From: Pseudopithomyces maydicus
Lineage: Eukaryota; Ascomycota; Dothideomycetes; Pleosporales; Didymosphaeriaceae
Direction: 5' to 3'
Length of the DNA stretch: 64,000 nucleotides
Assembly (NCBI GenBank): GCA_026873275.1
Contig: JANTUC010000020.1
Location: forward strand, 62,001-126,000
Under the pieces are notes generated by a model that saw only the letters and a list, made by a program, of their open reading frames with translations, was not told where the DNA came from and did no database searches. The position numbers were made by a program, and so were the translations under genes. Position 1 is the first letter of the stretch; each line of letters opens with the position of its first letter. This document shows, piece after piece, positions 1-11,267 of this stretch.

Positions 1-1418
1 GGGACTGCGAAGGTACGAAGGTACGAAGGTGCGAAGGTGATGAGGGTTAGGGATGTTGGTGGGTGAGGGGGCTACGTATCGTGTGTATGGGGGTGGCCGG
101 GAATAAGCGGTTATGGGGAGGTGGAAAGCGGAAGGCGGAAGGTGGAAGGCGTGCTGGGTTGGTGCTGAGGGGGAGAGAGTGGCTTGTGGGAATGAGAGGG
201 AGGCATGGCTCGGATGGATTCATTGTCGTATCAAATGTTTGGTGTTGTGGAGTGGAGGTAGGTGAGTGTGATGTGACTGTAAATGTCTTTACTACAATAT
301 CTACTGTGTGTACATGTGCACGAATATCCCGGCTGTGCAGCGTCTTGTTTGAACTCGAGATTGTTTATTATGATTAACTGAATCACTTGACAGAATATAC
401 GCGGGAAATTCCAGAATGATATCGTTCAACACAAACGATGAGTACGTGCAGACCGAGTCTGTCGCCAAGTTCGATATACATAGGTTGTTGGTGATGGGCA
501 GGCTGTGGGAGGCCGTAACTTGCACTGCTATTCCCAGTAAGTGCGCGTAGGCAGCCACGGTTCTTCCTGCCTGATTGGAACGCCCTGCAGATGACACATT
601 AATCCTTCCCAGCGAATAACACACTTTCAGCGTTGCGGAGACATTTCCTGTAGGCTGTGCTGCATGGTCGTGGCATCCATTTGAGTTTAGACACGTGCTA
701 GAGACCTATTGCCGTTTCGAGGTCGTAATCACGGGAATGACATAACTTCCAAGGTTCCAAGATTCCAATGACCGACTGCTGGTTACGAACAGGCCGTGCT
801 GTGGTAATACATTGGCCCACGACAACACACAGTTTACGGACGTTAGGGCATGCCGTGGTCGTGGAATGGTACAGGTAGCATCGGCGATGGTAGACTACGA
901 ATTTTCAGGGCATGCTGCACTCAACGGATCGTCGACAAGGGCCGGGGTGCGGCGGCGGACCGACTGAGTTTCGACCCTTGCAACGGGCATCTCGACCTAA
1001 AGGCGATCAGGCGGGCGGTATCCGTGAATACGGTCGCACTGGAGGTTAGTGTTCGATAATAGTCAGGAATAGCAGCGGAGGCCTGAATGCTATGCAGGTA
1101 GCGCATAGGCTTGGCATGCTATAGCCACCATGGCCCAGCATGAGGCACGGCAGCAGGTTGAACTGCGACGTCGGGAGTCGGCGTCGCCTGCTGGGGAACG
1201 GCATGTTGGATTCCATTCGCAAGAGGTGCACAGCGGTCGGCGAGGCGGGAAGACGGTGTAGGGTGGAAGCGCAGATCAGTCGGGATGCGGCGAGGATTAG
1301 CGGTGAGCAGCATTCGGGAGTCCGCTCAGCTTAATCCTGTCTAATACCACGACAACACTTTGTGAACCTCTCTACTCTTACGTTCGTGCTAGTCGGTTGG
1401 GGTTCGGGCTCCGGCGTC
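1..1418. other. Intergenic, no supported gene
   Basis: There are several short open frames on both strands, but none has a recognisable domain, a sensible intron structure or biased composition. The first 60 bases carry a short tandem repeat (GAAGGTACGAAGGT-like). The last few hundred bases are presumably the promoter and 5' leader of the poly-Q transcription factor that starts at 1419. Confidence 0.5.
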
Positions 1419-1851
1419 ATGGACCAGCAAGCCGCCCCTGGCACAGTCACCGTCGCAAACTACCAGAACGCACAGGATGCCATATTCAACGGGCCTGTTG
1501 CCCTCGCCCGCGGCCGCCAGGCGCGGGACCCCCAGGCGAAGACCGTCTCGTACACGGTCGCGTCGCTCGACGCTTTCGAGACGTCTCTGCGCGAATACCT
1601 GAACAACCCGCCCGAGAGCCCCGAGCACACCGACTGCCAGCTTTCCTTCTGGACCGGCACCCCCTTCTTGATTGCCTCCTCCGCCACGGACGCGTCGCTG
1701 GGGTCGTCGCAACAGCAGCAGCAGCAGCAGCCCCACCTCCCACCGCACGACGCGTCCCGGCCCTTCCACGCCCAAGCCAACGGCCTCCATGCCCAGCAGC
1801 AGTATGCGACATACCAGAATGTGCCGACTGCCCCAATGCTGTCGCTGGACT

Positions 1852-1888
<37 letters not shown>

Positions 1889-3486
1889 GCAGCAGGCCAG
1901 CGCTTTTGGCCCGCCCAACACCGGCAGCAGCACGCCCACCGCCGTCAATGGCACCAAGGACGAGCCCCGGGTCACCGTGACCATCGCCGAAGCCCTGCGG
2001 CCCACGCCCGACCCCAAGGACAAGATGCGGAAACAGCGCGCCATTGCCAAATGCTGCGTCGACACCATCCAGCGCTGCGACGGCTACCGCTACAGCTTCC
2101 ATAATTGCTGGAACAGCCGCGAGGACGACAGCTTCCGCTTCTCCTACTACTGCAACGACTCGCTGCTCAACAAGGACCGCGCCGCCAACGGAAAGGGCGC
2201 AAAGCTCGGCAAGCGTGCCACCAAGCCCGTCTACGACTGCAAGGGTGTCCTGTCCATCAAGTTCTCCGCCACCAAGAACACCCTCGATGTCTTCTACAAG
2301 CACCTGCCCGTGCACAAGACGTACGAAGAGCGGGCCCCTCCGCCGCGAAAGGACTCAAGGAGGCGCAAGTTCCTCGAAGAGAACGATCCGGAGGCGCTGA
2401 AGCGGATACAGAACCGACCGAAGCAGGCGAGACTGAGCCTCCCGCTGGAAGAGGCCCAGAGAGCTGTCAAGAAGAAGAAGACGACCGAGGATCCCAAGTC
2501 GTCTACCTCGCTCGAGAGCGATCTGCGTGCCCAAAGCCTCCGCTCGCTGCTCGAGCTCATACGGCCCGATCCCACTCTCGAGCATTCACCCCCTGAACCT
2601 CCGCCGCAGTCTCAACCTGCCGTCCAGCCACAGAATCCCCTCCTCCTCCATTGCCCCCTCCGGCAGCTGCCCGGCCACAACCAACTATTCAACCATCGCA
2701 ACCGACCACGCGGAAACGGCCGAGGAACAGTTGCGATGTGTGCAAGGTTAAGAAGACCAAGGTAGGCATTATCCTGACTGCCACGCAGCGATCACACCGT
2801 AAAGAAATCACACATTAATCCCAACGATAGTGCGACGGAACACGCCCTGTGTGTCAAACCTGTATCGACAAGAAACGCCAGTGCTTTTACACCGCCGACC
2901 AGCCGATCGACGAGCGACGTCCATCCACAGTCGCTACCCCCAGTGTGCCAGAGACCCCACGACAGACCCAGCCAGCACCCACCGACATCACGGAGCTAGA
3001 ACGCATGAAAAAGGAGCTCGATGAAGCCAAAGCCCGCATCCACGAGCTCGAAGAAGAGAAAAGACGCGCCTCCACAACCCCCTCCCAACCCCCCAAATGC
3101 AACACAACCCAAAGCCCGCCCGCACCCAAACGCACCACCAACCCCAACCTTCCGAAATGAAACCTCAACCCCACCAGCATCCGCATCCTCAGCCCCGCCA
3201 ACAGCAACGCCAACACTCCAGAACCCAATCCCAGTCCCACTCGCACTCGCACTCGCACTCGCACTCCCACCACCAGCAACAGCAACAGCAAAAACCGCCG
3301 CAAGCCCCCCGCAACCCATCCAATCCCAAATGCCCCCCACCCAACCAATGCCCTCCCCCAACAAGCAATGCAACAACTCCAAACCGCCGCCCAGCAGCTT
3401 CAAACACCTCAGTACCCGAACTACGCCGGTAATCCGTATACAATGACGCCCCAGCAGAGCATGCCGCGCAACGCTGCGCACCCCTC

Positions 3487-3525
<39 letters not shown>

Positions 3526-4097
3526 GCAGCAGCAGAGCGTGAATGTTGCGCCAAACGTGCAGAGTCACCAGTTGGGCGGCGTGGGCGGCGTGGGCGTCGG
3601 GGCAGGGATACAGACGGCGGGGTTGCAGGCGTCGGGGATGCAGGCGTCGGGGATGCAGGCGTCGGGGATGCAGTCCTCAGGTATCCCACCGTCAGGTATC
3701 CCACCGTCTGGCTTGCAGTCCTCAGGAATCCCCCTCAGCCATGCCCCCCTCAGCCATGCCCTCCGCAAGCCTATCCTCAGCAGGCATGCAACAGCAACAG
3801 CAACAGCAACAGCAACAACAGCAACAGCAGCAGCAGGCACAGCAACAACAACAACAACAACAACAGGCGGCCGAGCAGACGAACCCGTACTCGAGGGACT
3901 TTGCAGGCGCGTGGGGCACCGCGTATTATGGGTATCAGAGTGCGCAGGCGCAGCAGCAGCATCAGGGGCATCATGCGCAGGGGCATCATACGCAGGGGCA
4001 TCATACGCAGGGGCATCATACGCAGGGGCATCAGGGGCATCAGCAGGGGCAGGAGGGGTGGGGTGGGGTTGGGGGGTTAGGGGGCGGGGGTGTTTAG
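1419..4097 (+). CDS. Poly-Q transcription factor with GCM/WRKY-like and Zn2Cys6 domains
   Basis: Likely nuclear DNA-binding regulator of about 851 residues. I start it at ATG 1419 (MDQQAAPG). A first poly-Q block is followed by a Cys/His-rich module (about 2020-2340: KCC, NCW, YYC, YDC, HLPVH) that resembles the WRKY-GCM1 zinc-finger superfamily; that link is from memory. A C-terminal Zn2Cys6 cluster follows (CDVCKVKKTK, then CDGTRPVCQTC...C), split by an intron at 2762-2830, then a short Glu/Lys-rich coiled coil (about 2990-3060), His/Ser and Gln repeats, and a GHHTQ repeat tail. A second intron at 3681-3738 (GTATCC...CTCAG) would restore frame before the last poly-Q, but two extra C in the run near 3730 would also do so. 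The frame is lost by one base four times (about 2590-2660, 3080-3096, 3310-3320, 3350-3361), each in a C-rich run; four added bases plus both introns close the frame to the stop at 4097. Targets are unknown. Confidence 0.75.
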
Positions 4098-4811
4098 GTA
4101 GGGAGGGAGGTGGGATGGGATGGGATAGATGGGGGGACGCATGGATGGAGGGAAGGAAGGGAGGGAGGGAGGGAGGTGCGATGAGGAGATGAGGAGATGA
4201 GGAGATGAGGAGACGTTGATACCCTTTGATTTTTTTTTATCCTTACAGGAACATTGTACATGATGATGCTATTAGCGGGTGTGATTTCGATAGCGGATAC
4301 ACTGATGATACATGACTGATTTTGGAAGTGTGTGTCGTGAGATGCACACACATGTATACATATATTTCACATCTGGTAGATGGATATCAAGTGACGGGTC
4401 AAATGTATGTTCTACTATGTCGAGTTGATACATCGATTCAAGCCGTGCCATCTCACAGCATAGCACAACACGGCACAGCACAGCAAATCATGAAGTATAT
4501 ATGTATGTATGTATATCTATTCATATCGGTTCCCCATCGATCAATCGGTCGGTCGTCCACGCATGAGCTCAACTACCTACCAACCAACCACCACTTCTCC
4601 CATTCCCCGCTCCGTCCAAACGCCCATACATATATAAGCCCATGTCCATCAGTCGATCAATCAATCAATCAATCAATCATATCGTTAGTTTCTACGCTAC
4701 CCTGAACGCCTGGAAATGCCATGCTCAAAGCGAACCCGTGCTGCACGCCCCTCATCTAGTACCCACGCACCCACGTACGCCCGCCCGCCCGTCCCCTTAC
4801 TTTACTTTCCT
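4098..4811. other. Intergenic between convergent genes
   Basis: This is the shared 3' space of the poly-Q factor (+) and CSN1 (-). It contains simple repeats: GATGAGGA-type nonamers at about 4180-4212, GGGA-rich tracts near 4145, and an (ATCA)n run at about 4655-4680. I see no gene. Confidence 0.6.
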
Positions 4812-6352
4812 CTACGCAAACCCCATCTTGGAGCCTATCCCCCTAAGCCCGGCGCCCATGCCCTCCCCAAACCCCGCATCCTTGAACGCCGCCTCCCCCT
4901 TCGCACCCCCCTTATCCTGCTTGACCTCCAACCCGGCCGCCAGCATATTCAGGCGCGTCAGGCGCAGGCGCAGCGTGTGGTCGTACGACTCGGCCATTGC
5001 GAGGGCCTCGGCCTGGACGTTGTAGCGCGCGTTGCTGGGCGGGGAGATGAGCAGGCGGTCGACGAGGTCGATGCGTGCGTCGAGGGCGCCCGTGTTGATC
5101 ATGAGCTCGAGCTCGTCCTCGATGGAGGCGTACTCGCCCGTGGGCTGGAACTTGGAGGCCATCTCGTCGAGCGTCACGCAGCTGAAGGGGATGAAGTACT
5201 GGACGATGCTCTTGCGGCGGATGCGGCCGTAGACCTCGGAGAGCACCTTGGAGAGGTACACGTCGAGGAGGTAGTCGGTGCGGTAGGCCTCGAGCACCTC
5301 CAGGCACGCGCTGTACTTGGAGGCGCAGAAGAGGTTGATGGCCCGGCGGATGTGCGGCTCTAGCTCTAGGAAGTTGCGGAAGTCGGCGTTGTCCAGGACG
5401 CGCTCTTTGAGCTGGCTGCGGTCCATGGACGCGAGCGCGCAGAGCCCGCCGTACACCGCGATGTCGTTGCCCGTGATGACCTCGCGCTGCCATGTGACAC
5501 CCGCGGCGGGCTCGAGGGACAGGAACGCGGGGGCGTGGCGATGAAGGAGGCGGCGGCGTCGCGGTAGTTTTGGTTGCCCATGTGGGCGAGGCCTGCGCAG
5601 GCGGAGACGATGGGCTCGAGCTTGGTCTTGTCGTCGCCTTTGACCTGCGTGGAGTCTACTTTGGCGATGTGCGATTGGACTGTGAGCCAGGACTTTTGGG
5701 CGATGCTGACGAGGAGGAGGCGGAGGGTCATGTCGGCGAGGTGCTTGGGCGAGGTGCAGTGCTCGCGCATGCGCATGTAGGCCTTGTGCGCGGTGCCGTA
5801 GTCGCCGACAGCGTAGTAGAAGTGGCCCATGTCCTCGTTGCCCATCTGGTAAACACATCAGCTGCTTGATCGCCACTGTGCATCCATCCGCGGGGCTACT
5901 CACCCGTATGCTTTCCTTGATCAAGTTGTTCTTATACGACTTGAGCTCGTGCTCCAGCTTGTCCTTCTCCGCCTCGACCTTCTTCGTCTTCTCCGTCGCC
6001 CACGTTGTGTCCGTCAATGCGGCCGGGTCCTCGGGAGCAATCTGAGCGAAGTCCTCCACCAGCTCGAGGTACAGCTTGACATTCTTGCCGCGCTTCGCCT
6101 CTACAATGGCCGTCCGGTACGCGTCGACGGCGAGGTAAGTCGAATGCGAGCCAATGTGGCGCAGGCGGTCGGCACGTGTGAAACCGTCATAGTTGGATAT
6201 GTACGATTCGAGGTCGAACTTTGGGGGATCTGGCGGCGTGAGCAAGCGTTGGATGGGAAGCAAAAGCAAAGCGGATGCAAACCTTTGACGACGACCTGGC
6301 CTTCGAGTTTCCGTTGCTGGAAGAAGGCTGTGTCTGCGACGTCCTTGGCCAT
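4812..6352 (-). CDS. csn1: COP9 signalosome subunit 1 (CSN1)
   Basis: Subunit of the COP9 signalosome, the complex that removes NEDD8 from cullins and so controls cullin-RING ubiquitin ligases; in ascomycetes it affects development and secondary metabolism. Start ATG is at 6352 (MAKDVADTAF). Exons on the minus strand: 6283-6352, 5904-6229, 4812-5845; introns of 53 and 58 bp with GT-AG ends. The N-terminal half holds the FDLESYISNYDGF segment typical of CSN1 (RPN7 fold), then helical repeats, then a PCI domain (FRNFLELEPHIRRAINLF onward) near the C-terminus. Length is about 476 residues, normal for fungal CSN1. One base seems missing in the G5 run at 5529-5533 (coding C-run): the frame changes exactly there between a conserved upstream and a conserved downstream part. 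I treat this as a base-call error. CSN1 rather than the proteasome paralogue RPN7 because of the N-terminal motif and C-terminal tail. Confidence 0.9.
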
Positions 6353-6836
6353 GGCTGAGAGAGTTGTGTGTGGAAGTGGGGAGGGTGAACGTCGAGGCAG
6401 CTTATAGCTCCCGCGTCCGTGTCATGGCTGGTGCCTGCCCGCTGCCCTATTACCGCAAGCGGGGGCTGACTAAGGAGCCGCGACCCACATTCCAACCTCA
6501 ACCTCAACTAGTGTCCCATCTACCCTGTCACAGCACCGCTGTTAGATCTGGTATGGAATTTTCGTCTATTTTCGACTCTCATACTATTTGTGTTTACAAA
6601 TTAAGGCTGTTCCTCTGGTCCCGGCGACATAGCATAGCACAGCTACCCTTATTCGCAACGCCCGGTTGGCTGCAATATACAAATGGTCTTGTAATTGCTA
6701 TTAGGACAGAAGACCCACATGGACAACTAACCATGCGCAGAGCTGAGATGGTGTACAAAAGGATGTAACAGCCCTCGTATCAGCAAATCCCAGTTCTTTA
6801 ACCTAGACGCCATGGATCATTAAGAGATTCCACCAC
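6353..6836. other. Intergenic
   Basis: Promoter and 5' leader of CSN1 plus the 3' region of the DUF2828 gene. I see no gene or structured element. Confidence 0.5.
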
Positions 6837-9271
6837 CTAATCCACAACCTTCAACATGCCGTACGACTTGTGACTGACAGCCTTCCTCACCACGGACAAT
6901 TGGTCAGTCTTCGGCTGCTTCGTGACCTCCACCATGCCATCCTCACCCTCCGTCTCCACAACTTCCATCTCGTCCACAAAATTGCCGCCGTCCAAAAACA
7001 CTTTCAGCATACCCTGCGAGTACCCAGAGACCAACGCCGTATTCTGATCCTTCATGGTAACAGGCTTCGAAGACTTGTATCCAGCCAGATTCCAGAAAAC
7101 CAGCTTCGGCATCTCGTACCCAGCTTCTCGATACCTCTTCTTTATGCGCTGGTAACTGGTTGTCCAGCGCTCGACGCCGTGCTCTGCGGCATCGAATTGC
7201 ATGTCGCTGAATACGAAAACCTGGCGCACCATGTCCTCTTGTTTGAGGTTATTGGCGACGGCCATGGGGAGTATGACGTCTTCGAAGACCTTGACGAAGT
7301 TGGTGTTCATGGCCCAGTTTGCGGCTTCAGCGCGGCGCACGTTTTGCACAAATGTTGCGTCGTCCGATGCGTCGAATGAGACATACGCAGGTTCGGCAGA
7401 AAAAGTGATGAAGCCGCCTCCGAACGGTGGCGCCGTGACCTCGGAAACCAAGAGGGAGAGTCCGATCGCCGAGTCCATGGGCGTGGTCCCGTCCAAGAAG
7501 TGAGGATTTTCCATGCTGCTGCTCACATCGCATATCGCAATCGAGGATCCCAGCGACCCAGAGTCCTTGACGCGCTGGACTAGGGTCTTCCATTGCGCGT
7601 TGACGATACCATGCAGTGCCTCCTCTTTAGCTTCGTCCATCATTTCTGCATAATCGTTTTGGCACTTGCCGTACGGGTCCTTTTTCACTTTCCTAACCAG
7701 GGTTGCCGGCGAGAGGGTAGCGCCAGAAATCTTCACCTTGCCGCTTGCCACACTCCTGAAGTACTCAGTGAAGTGCTCCTTGTCCTTTTTATAAAAGAGC
7801 TGACTGTAACGACTCATTGCGTGAGATGGAACACGCTCGTATTGGATGTCTGTAAATGTATTCGCAGCGATGTTCCTCTCCACAACAGCCAACGCTTTTC
7901 GAAGCGGAGAACTGTAGTTTTTTCGGAAAGCCTCGCGGGCACGACGGAGGTACCCCTCCCGATCACAAGCATCTGGGCTGATCTCAGATGGCTCTGGATA
8001 AAGCGCCTCTGCGATGGAGGAAAGGATGAAAGTATGTTTATCGTGAAACTCGCCGAAAGTTGGGGCCCACTTTGCCGCGAGCGATATGTGGGAATGGTCG
8101 TTCGAATCCAAAAGTCTCTTGTCCTCCTTCAATTGACGGGCGAATATGCGAGCCACGGTCAAATGTAGAGCGCGATAGAACGGATCATTTTGCAGTTTCT
8201 CGACCACGCGCTCGTGCTGCTGTTTTCTCCAGGCTTCCCGGATCTCTTTTGCCCTCGCGGTATCCCATTCTACTTTGCGACGCCAACCCTTGGATCTGTC
8301 TTGTTTCTGCGTGAGCAGAGCTTCAAAATCCCCATTGAGCTTTAGCTGGTCGTTCGCAGCAAAGACCAGGATGTTAAGAAGATCCTTATAGTAACCATGC
8401 GAAAGCCCATTAACAACATCGTGTGAAGTCTCGGCGCGATCGTCCTTCGTTTTCGATACCTTCTCCGCCATCCCCTCATCAACATCGATCATCTCAAAGT
8501 CCTCGACATCCACATCACCACCGCCCGCAGTCCCCCCTTCGCCACCGCTCCCTCACCACCCCCTCATTCGCTTCCCCTCCCACCCCCTTCCCACCCTTCT
8601 CTCCACCGTCCCCCTCTTCTCAACCACAGGCCTCACCAACCACACCAAATTCCCCAACAACGTCCCCGGATGCCTCTCCGCCAACCACCCCATCGCCCCA
8701 TACGCCCCCACCTTATCCGACCTCCCCAAATGAACAGACCTCAAATTAAAAATAACCCTAAGCGCCACCTCCGCATCCTCCCCCACGCCCCCTCCAACAG
8801 TCCCCCCAGCCGCTCCCTCGGCGTCACCCTCCCAACATCATACATCAAATCCACAAGCGCACTCCCCGACCCCACGTGCGCGACGTCCCCGTTCAGCGTC
8901 ACATCCACGTTGTCGCGCGCGAGATCCTGGCCGCGCCGGACGTGGGCTCTGTGGTTCTCTAGGCCTTGCACGAATGCTGCTTTTCGGACGGGTTGGTCGT
9001 CCGGCGGTGGTTCGTCTGCGGGGCGCTTGGGGCGCTTGGGGCGCTTGGGGCGCTTGGGGCGGGGGGCGTCTCGTTTGGCGACGAGGGTTTGGACGAGGGT
9101 GTCGAAGGCGGGCTGTGGGAGGTGTAGTGCGGCGTCGTAGGGGAGGAGGACTGGGAAGGAGGAATTTAGGATGGAGGGTTTGGAGGGGTTTCCTGGATGG
9201 TCTCTGTGGAGTTCTTCATTCGCGTTCATAGCTACGGGGTTGGACGGGGTAGGAGTAGTCTTGTAGGACAT
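6837..9271 (-). CDS. DUF2828 family protein with vWA-like domain, frame disrupted
   Basis: Large protein (about 810 residues) of the fungal/plant DUF2828 family, TROVE- and vWA-like; molecular role unknown. Start ATG 9271 (MSYKTTPTPS). The N-terminal part has a KRP repeat encoded by four copies of GCGCTTGGG (about 9020-9060), then the conserved segments NGDVAHVGSGSALVDLMYDV, VALRVIFNLRSVHLG and GWLAERHPGTLL. The C-terminal half has HGYYKDLLNILVFAANDQLK, a MIDAS-type motif CDVSSSM, and FVFSDMQFD. Two defects occur. A one-base loss lies in the C5 run at 8780-8784. An in-frame TGA lies at 8553-8555 inside a G-rich linker that should be acidic and variable in the family. The first fits base-calling error; the second could be several missed G's in the linker, a missed intron, or true inactivation. 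Both flanking halves are well conserved, so a recent or artificial break is likelier than an old pseudogene. Confidence 0.75.
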
Positions 9272-9908
9272 ATTCGTTTATTGGGTACAGAGGGAACGTT
9301 TCGTGGTGACGATAGATAGATTGATTGATTTTATGATAAGGTCTCTGTAGCTGGTATCACACCCATCGTTTCAAGGCGATAACGAGGGTTTAAATCGTTG
9401 ATGGATCGTCTCTGTGGTAGGCCCCCACGAAGTCACGTGCGTATAATGGGGCCTGGATGTGGACCTTGTACGTACGTAGGGGTCGCCTAAGCCGCCGTAG
9501 CGGGCCCACGACCGATGATCTCTCGTAGATGCATGCAAGTGGCAAAGACGCAATTGGGGGCGTATGAGAGATAAGGGCGCTTTAAAGGGCGGTGCATAAT
9601 GCTTTTGTCGATGGGTTGCAACATGTTGGTTGATCCTACGCCTGGCGGGTACCTGGGTGAGTAGCAGTGTGAGCACGTGAATTAGGCAGTACCTAGGTAC
9701 TAGGTGCTACCATATCGCGCTAACCCAATGTGGACACTACAATCGCATTTGATGGGTTGGGCATAAGGGAGTAGGTTGTGTGGAACATTTCATTGCAGCT
9801 AATAGTATAGTTCATGCTAATTCAGATATTTCATCCAATGCAGCTTTTTTCTGGTTGACCATTATCTCCTTTTTTTTAGAGGTTATTTTGAATAGCAGTT
9901 TTCTTAGC
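9272..9908. other. Intergenic
   Basis: 5' region of the DUF2828 gene and 3' region of the small gene at 9909-10357. A GATTGATT-like run lies near 9320. No gene seen. Confidence 0.5.
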
Positions 9909-10357
9909 TTAGAGTTCCTCTTTAGTCTTGACAACTGCTGCTATCTCCTCTTCTAAAACAGCCCAAGTAGACTCGAGCTTGTTAACAAGCTCGTATTTCT
10001 CAATCACTTTCTGGACCTGGGGGTCCTTGTTGTTCTTCGCCTCGTCCCATTTTTCGGCGAGGCTCAGGGTGGGGTCCAGCTGGGGGACACTCAATGTCCA
10101 GCGTGGCTGGTTTTGATATACATTAGCAATTCGCTTGGTGTGATGGAAAGTCGGTACCTACCTGGTTGTGATTGATTTTGGGGAGTTCTGGATGGACTCC
10201 AGCTGCTACACAGCTTGCAAGAATATACGTGTGCATGCGAGCAGGGTGACTGATTACCAAGCCCGTCTGGACTGGTGTAGAGGGAGAGGCCAGCGATATA
10301 TTGCTTATCGAGATAAGCGACGATGTCTTTTGCCAGGGCGGAGCGGTGGTCAGACAT
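9909..10357 (-). CDS. Small conserved-looking protein, 112 residues, unknown function
   Basis: I reconstruct three exons on the minus strand: 10258-10357, 10162-10202 (41 bp) and 9909-10106, with introns of 55 bp each. All junctions are GT-AG and the total length closes exactly to a stop, which supports the model. Start is ATG 10357 (MSDHRSALAKDIV). The protein is acidic and mainly helical by composition; the C-terminal part (SLAEKWDEAKNNKDPQVQKV... then LEEEIAAVVKTKEEL) looks like a short coiled coil. There is no signal peptide or membrane segment. I do not recognise the family, so no function is proposed. The three-exon structure in only 340 coding bases argues for a real gene. Confidence 0.7.
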
Positions 10358-11267
10358 TTTAAATTGAAAAACATTCTTTTGAAAAAGAAATTGGTTGTGT
10401 TAGATTGAGGGGCGTCTTTTCGCACCGAACGATCGTACGTTAAAACGATTTCGGTTGGAGTGCTTGACTTGTATCGTGAGCCTGTGAATTTTTAGTATCG
10501 AACAGAAGAACATTAGAGTAGATGGTGTGACTGCGCACTGTAGATGGAAGACGTGGAGGAGGGGTTCTTTCTGTATGAAATGTTTGCCGTCCGAGACGCG
10601 TTCGGCGGGAATAGACTTCCATATGATTTTTGGATGGTATTTATTGTGGCTAAAAATACGTGTGTAGGAGAGAAGTGGAAGTCTCCCCAGGGAAGTTATA
10701 TCATCTGAGATACATTTAGCGGGAAACTACCCCTTGGTGTGACTTCTTTCTCCCAGTGTTTGCATATCCGGGACGCAAGATCGACCTACGTATATTGTAA
10801 GGAACGTTACGCCTTGCGGTAAGTACTAACTAAAAGCGGCAATTACAATCAGAGATTATATTTAGAGCGACATAGACGACGTTTCTCTGGGTAAATGACA
10901 CATTGTGACCTTTCGAATTATAGATATCCAACCAGAATAACACGCGAAAGCTCAGCTCAAGATATTCATAGGTACAAAATTCTCTTTAATGCCTAACGGA
11001 ATAATATCACATATAACATCATTTATTGTCGAAAGTGGCCGAATCTAGTTGAATGGATGTAGCAAGTCTTTCTTGATCGGAATATACGAGTCCGTACGTC
11101 ACACCCACGATGTATTTTTGACAAGACTGAAATCTCTTTTTCTGGAAGACCAAAGCCGTCCGGGAAGCAGACTCTCCAGAATCATGTACACGATAATCGG
11201 CGAGGTTATATAGTCATAGTAACCCTCATTGTCTTAATCTACCAAGTCCCCCCAAGCCAAACCCCAC
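10358..11267. other. Intergenic
   Basis: AT-richer spacer between the 5' end of the small gene and the 3' end of the rhamnogalacturonan lyase. I see no coding frame with domain content and no clear repeat. Confidence 0.5.

Noticed and set aside
1389..2315. 308-residue open frame antisense to the poly-Q factor
   Set aside because: Shadow of a GC-rich coding region: its poly-Leu mirrors CAG repeats of the true gene.
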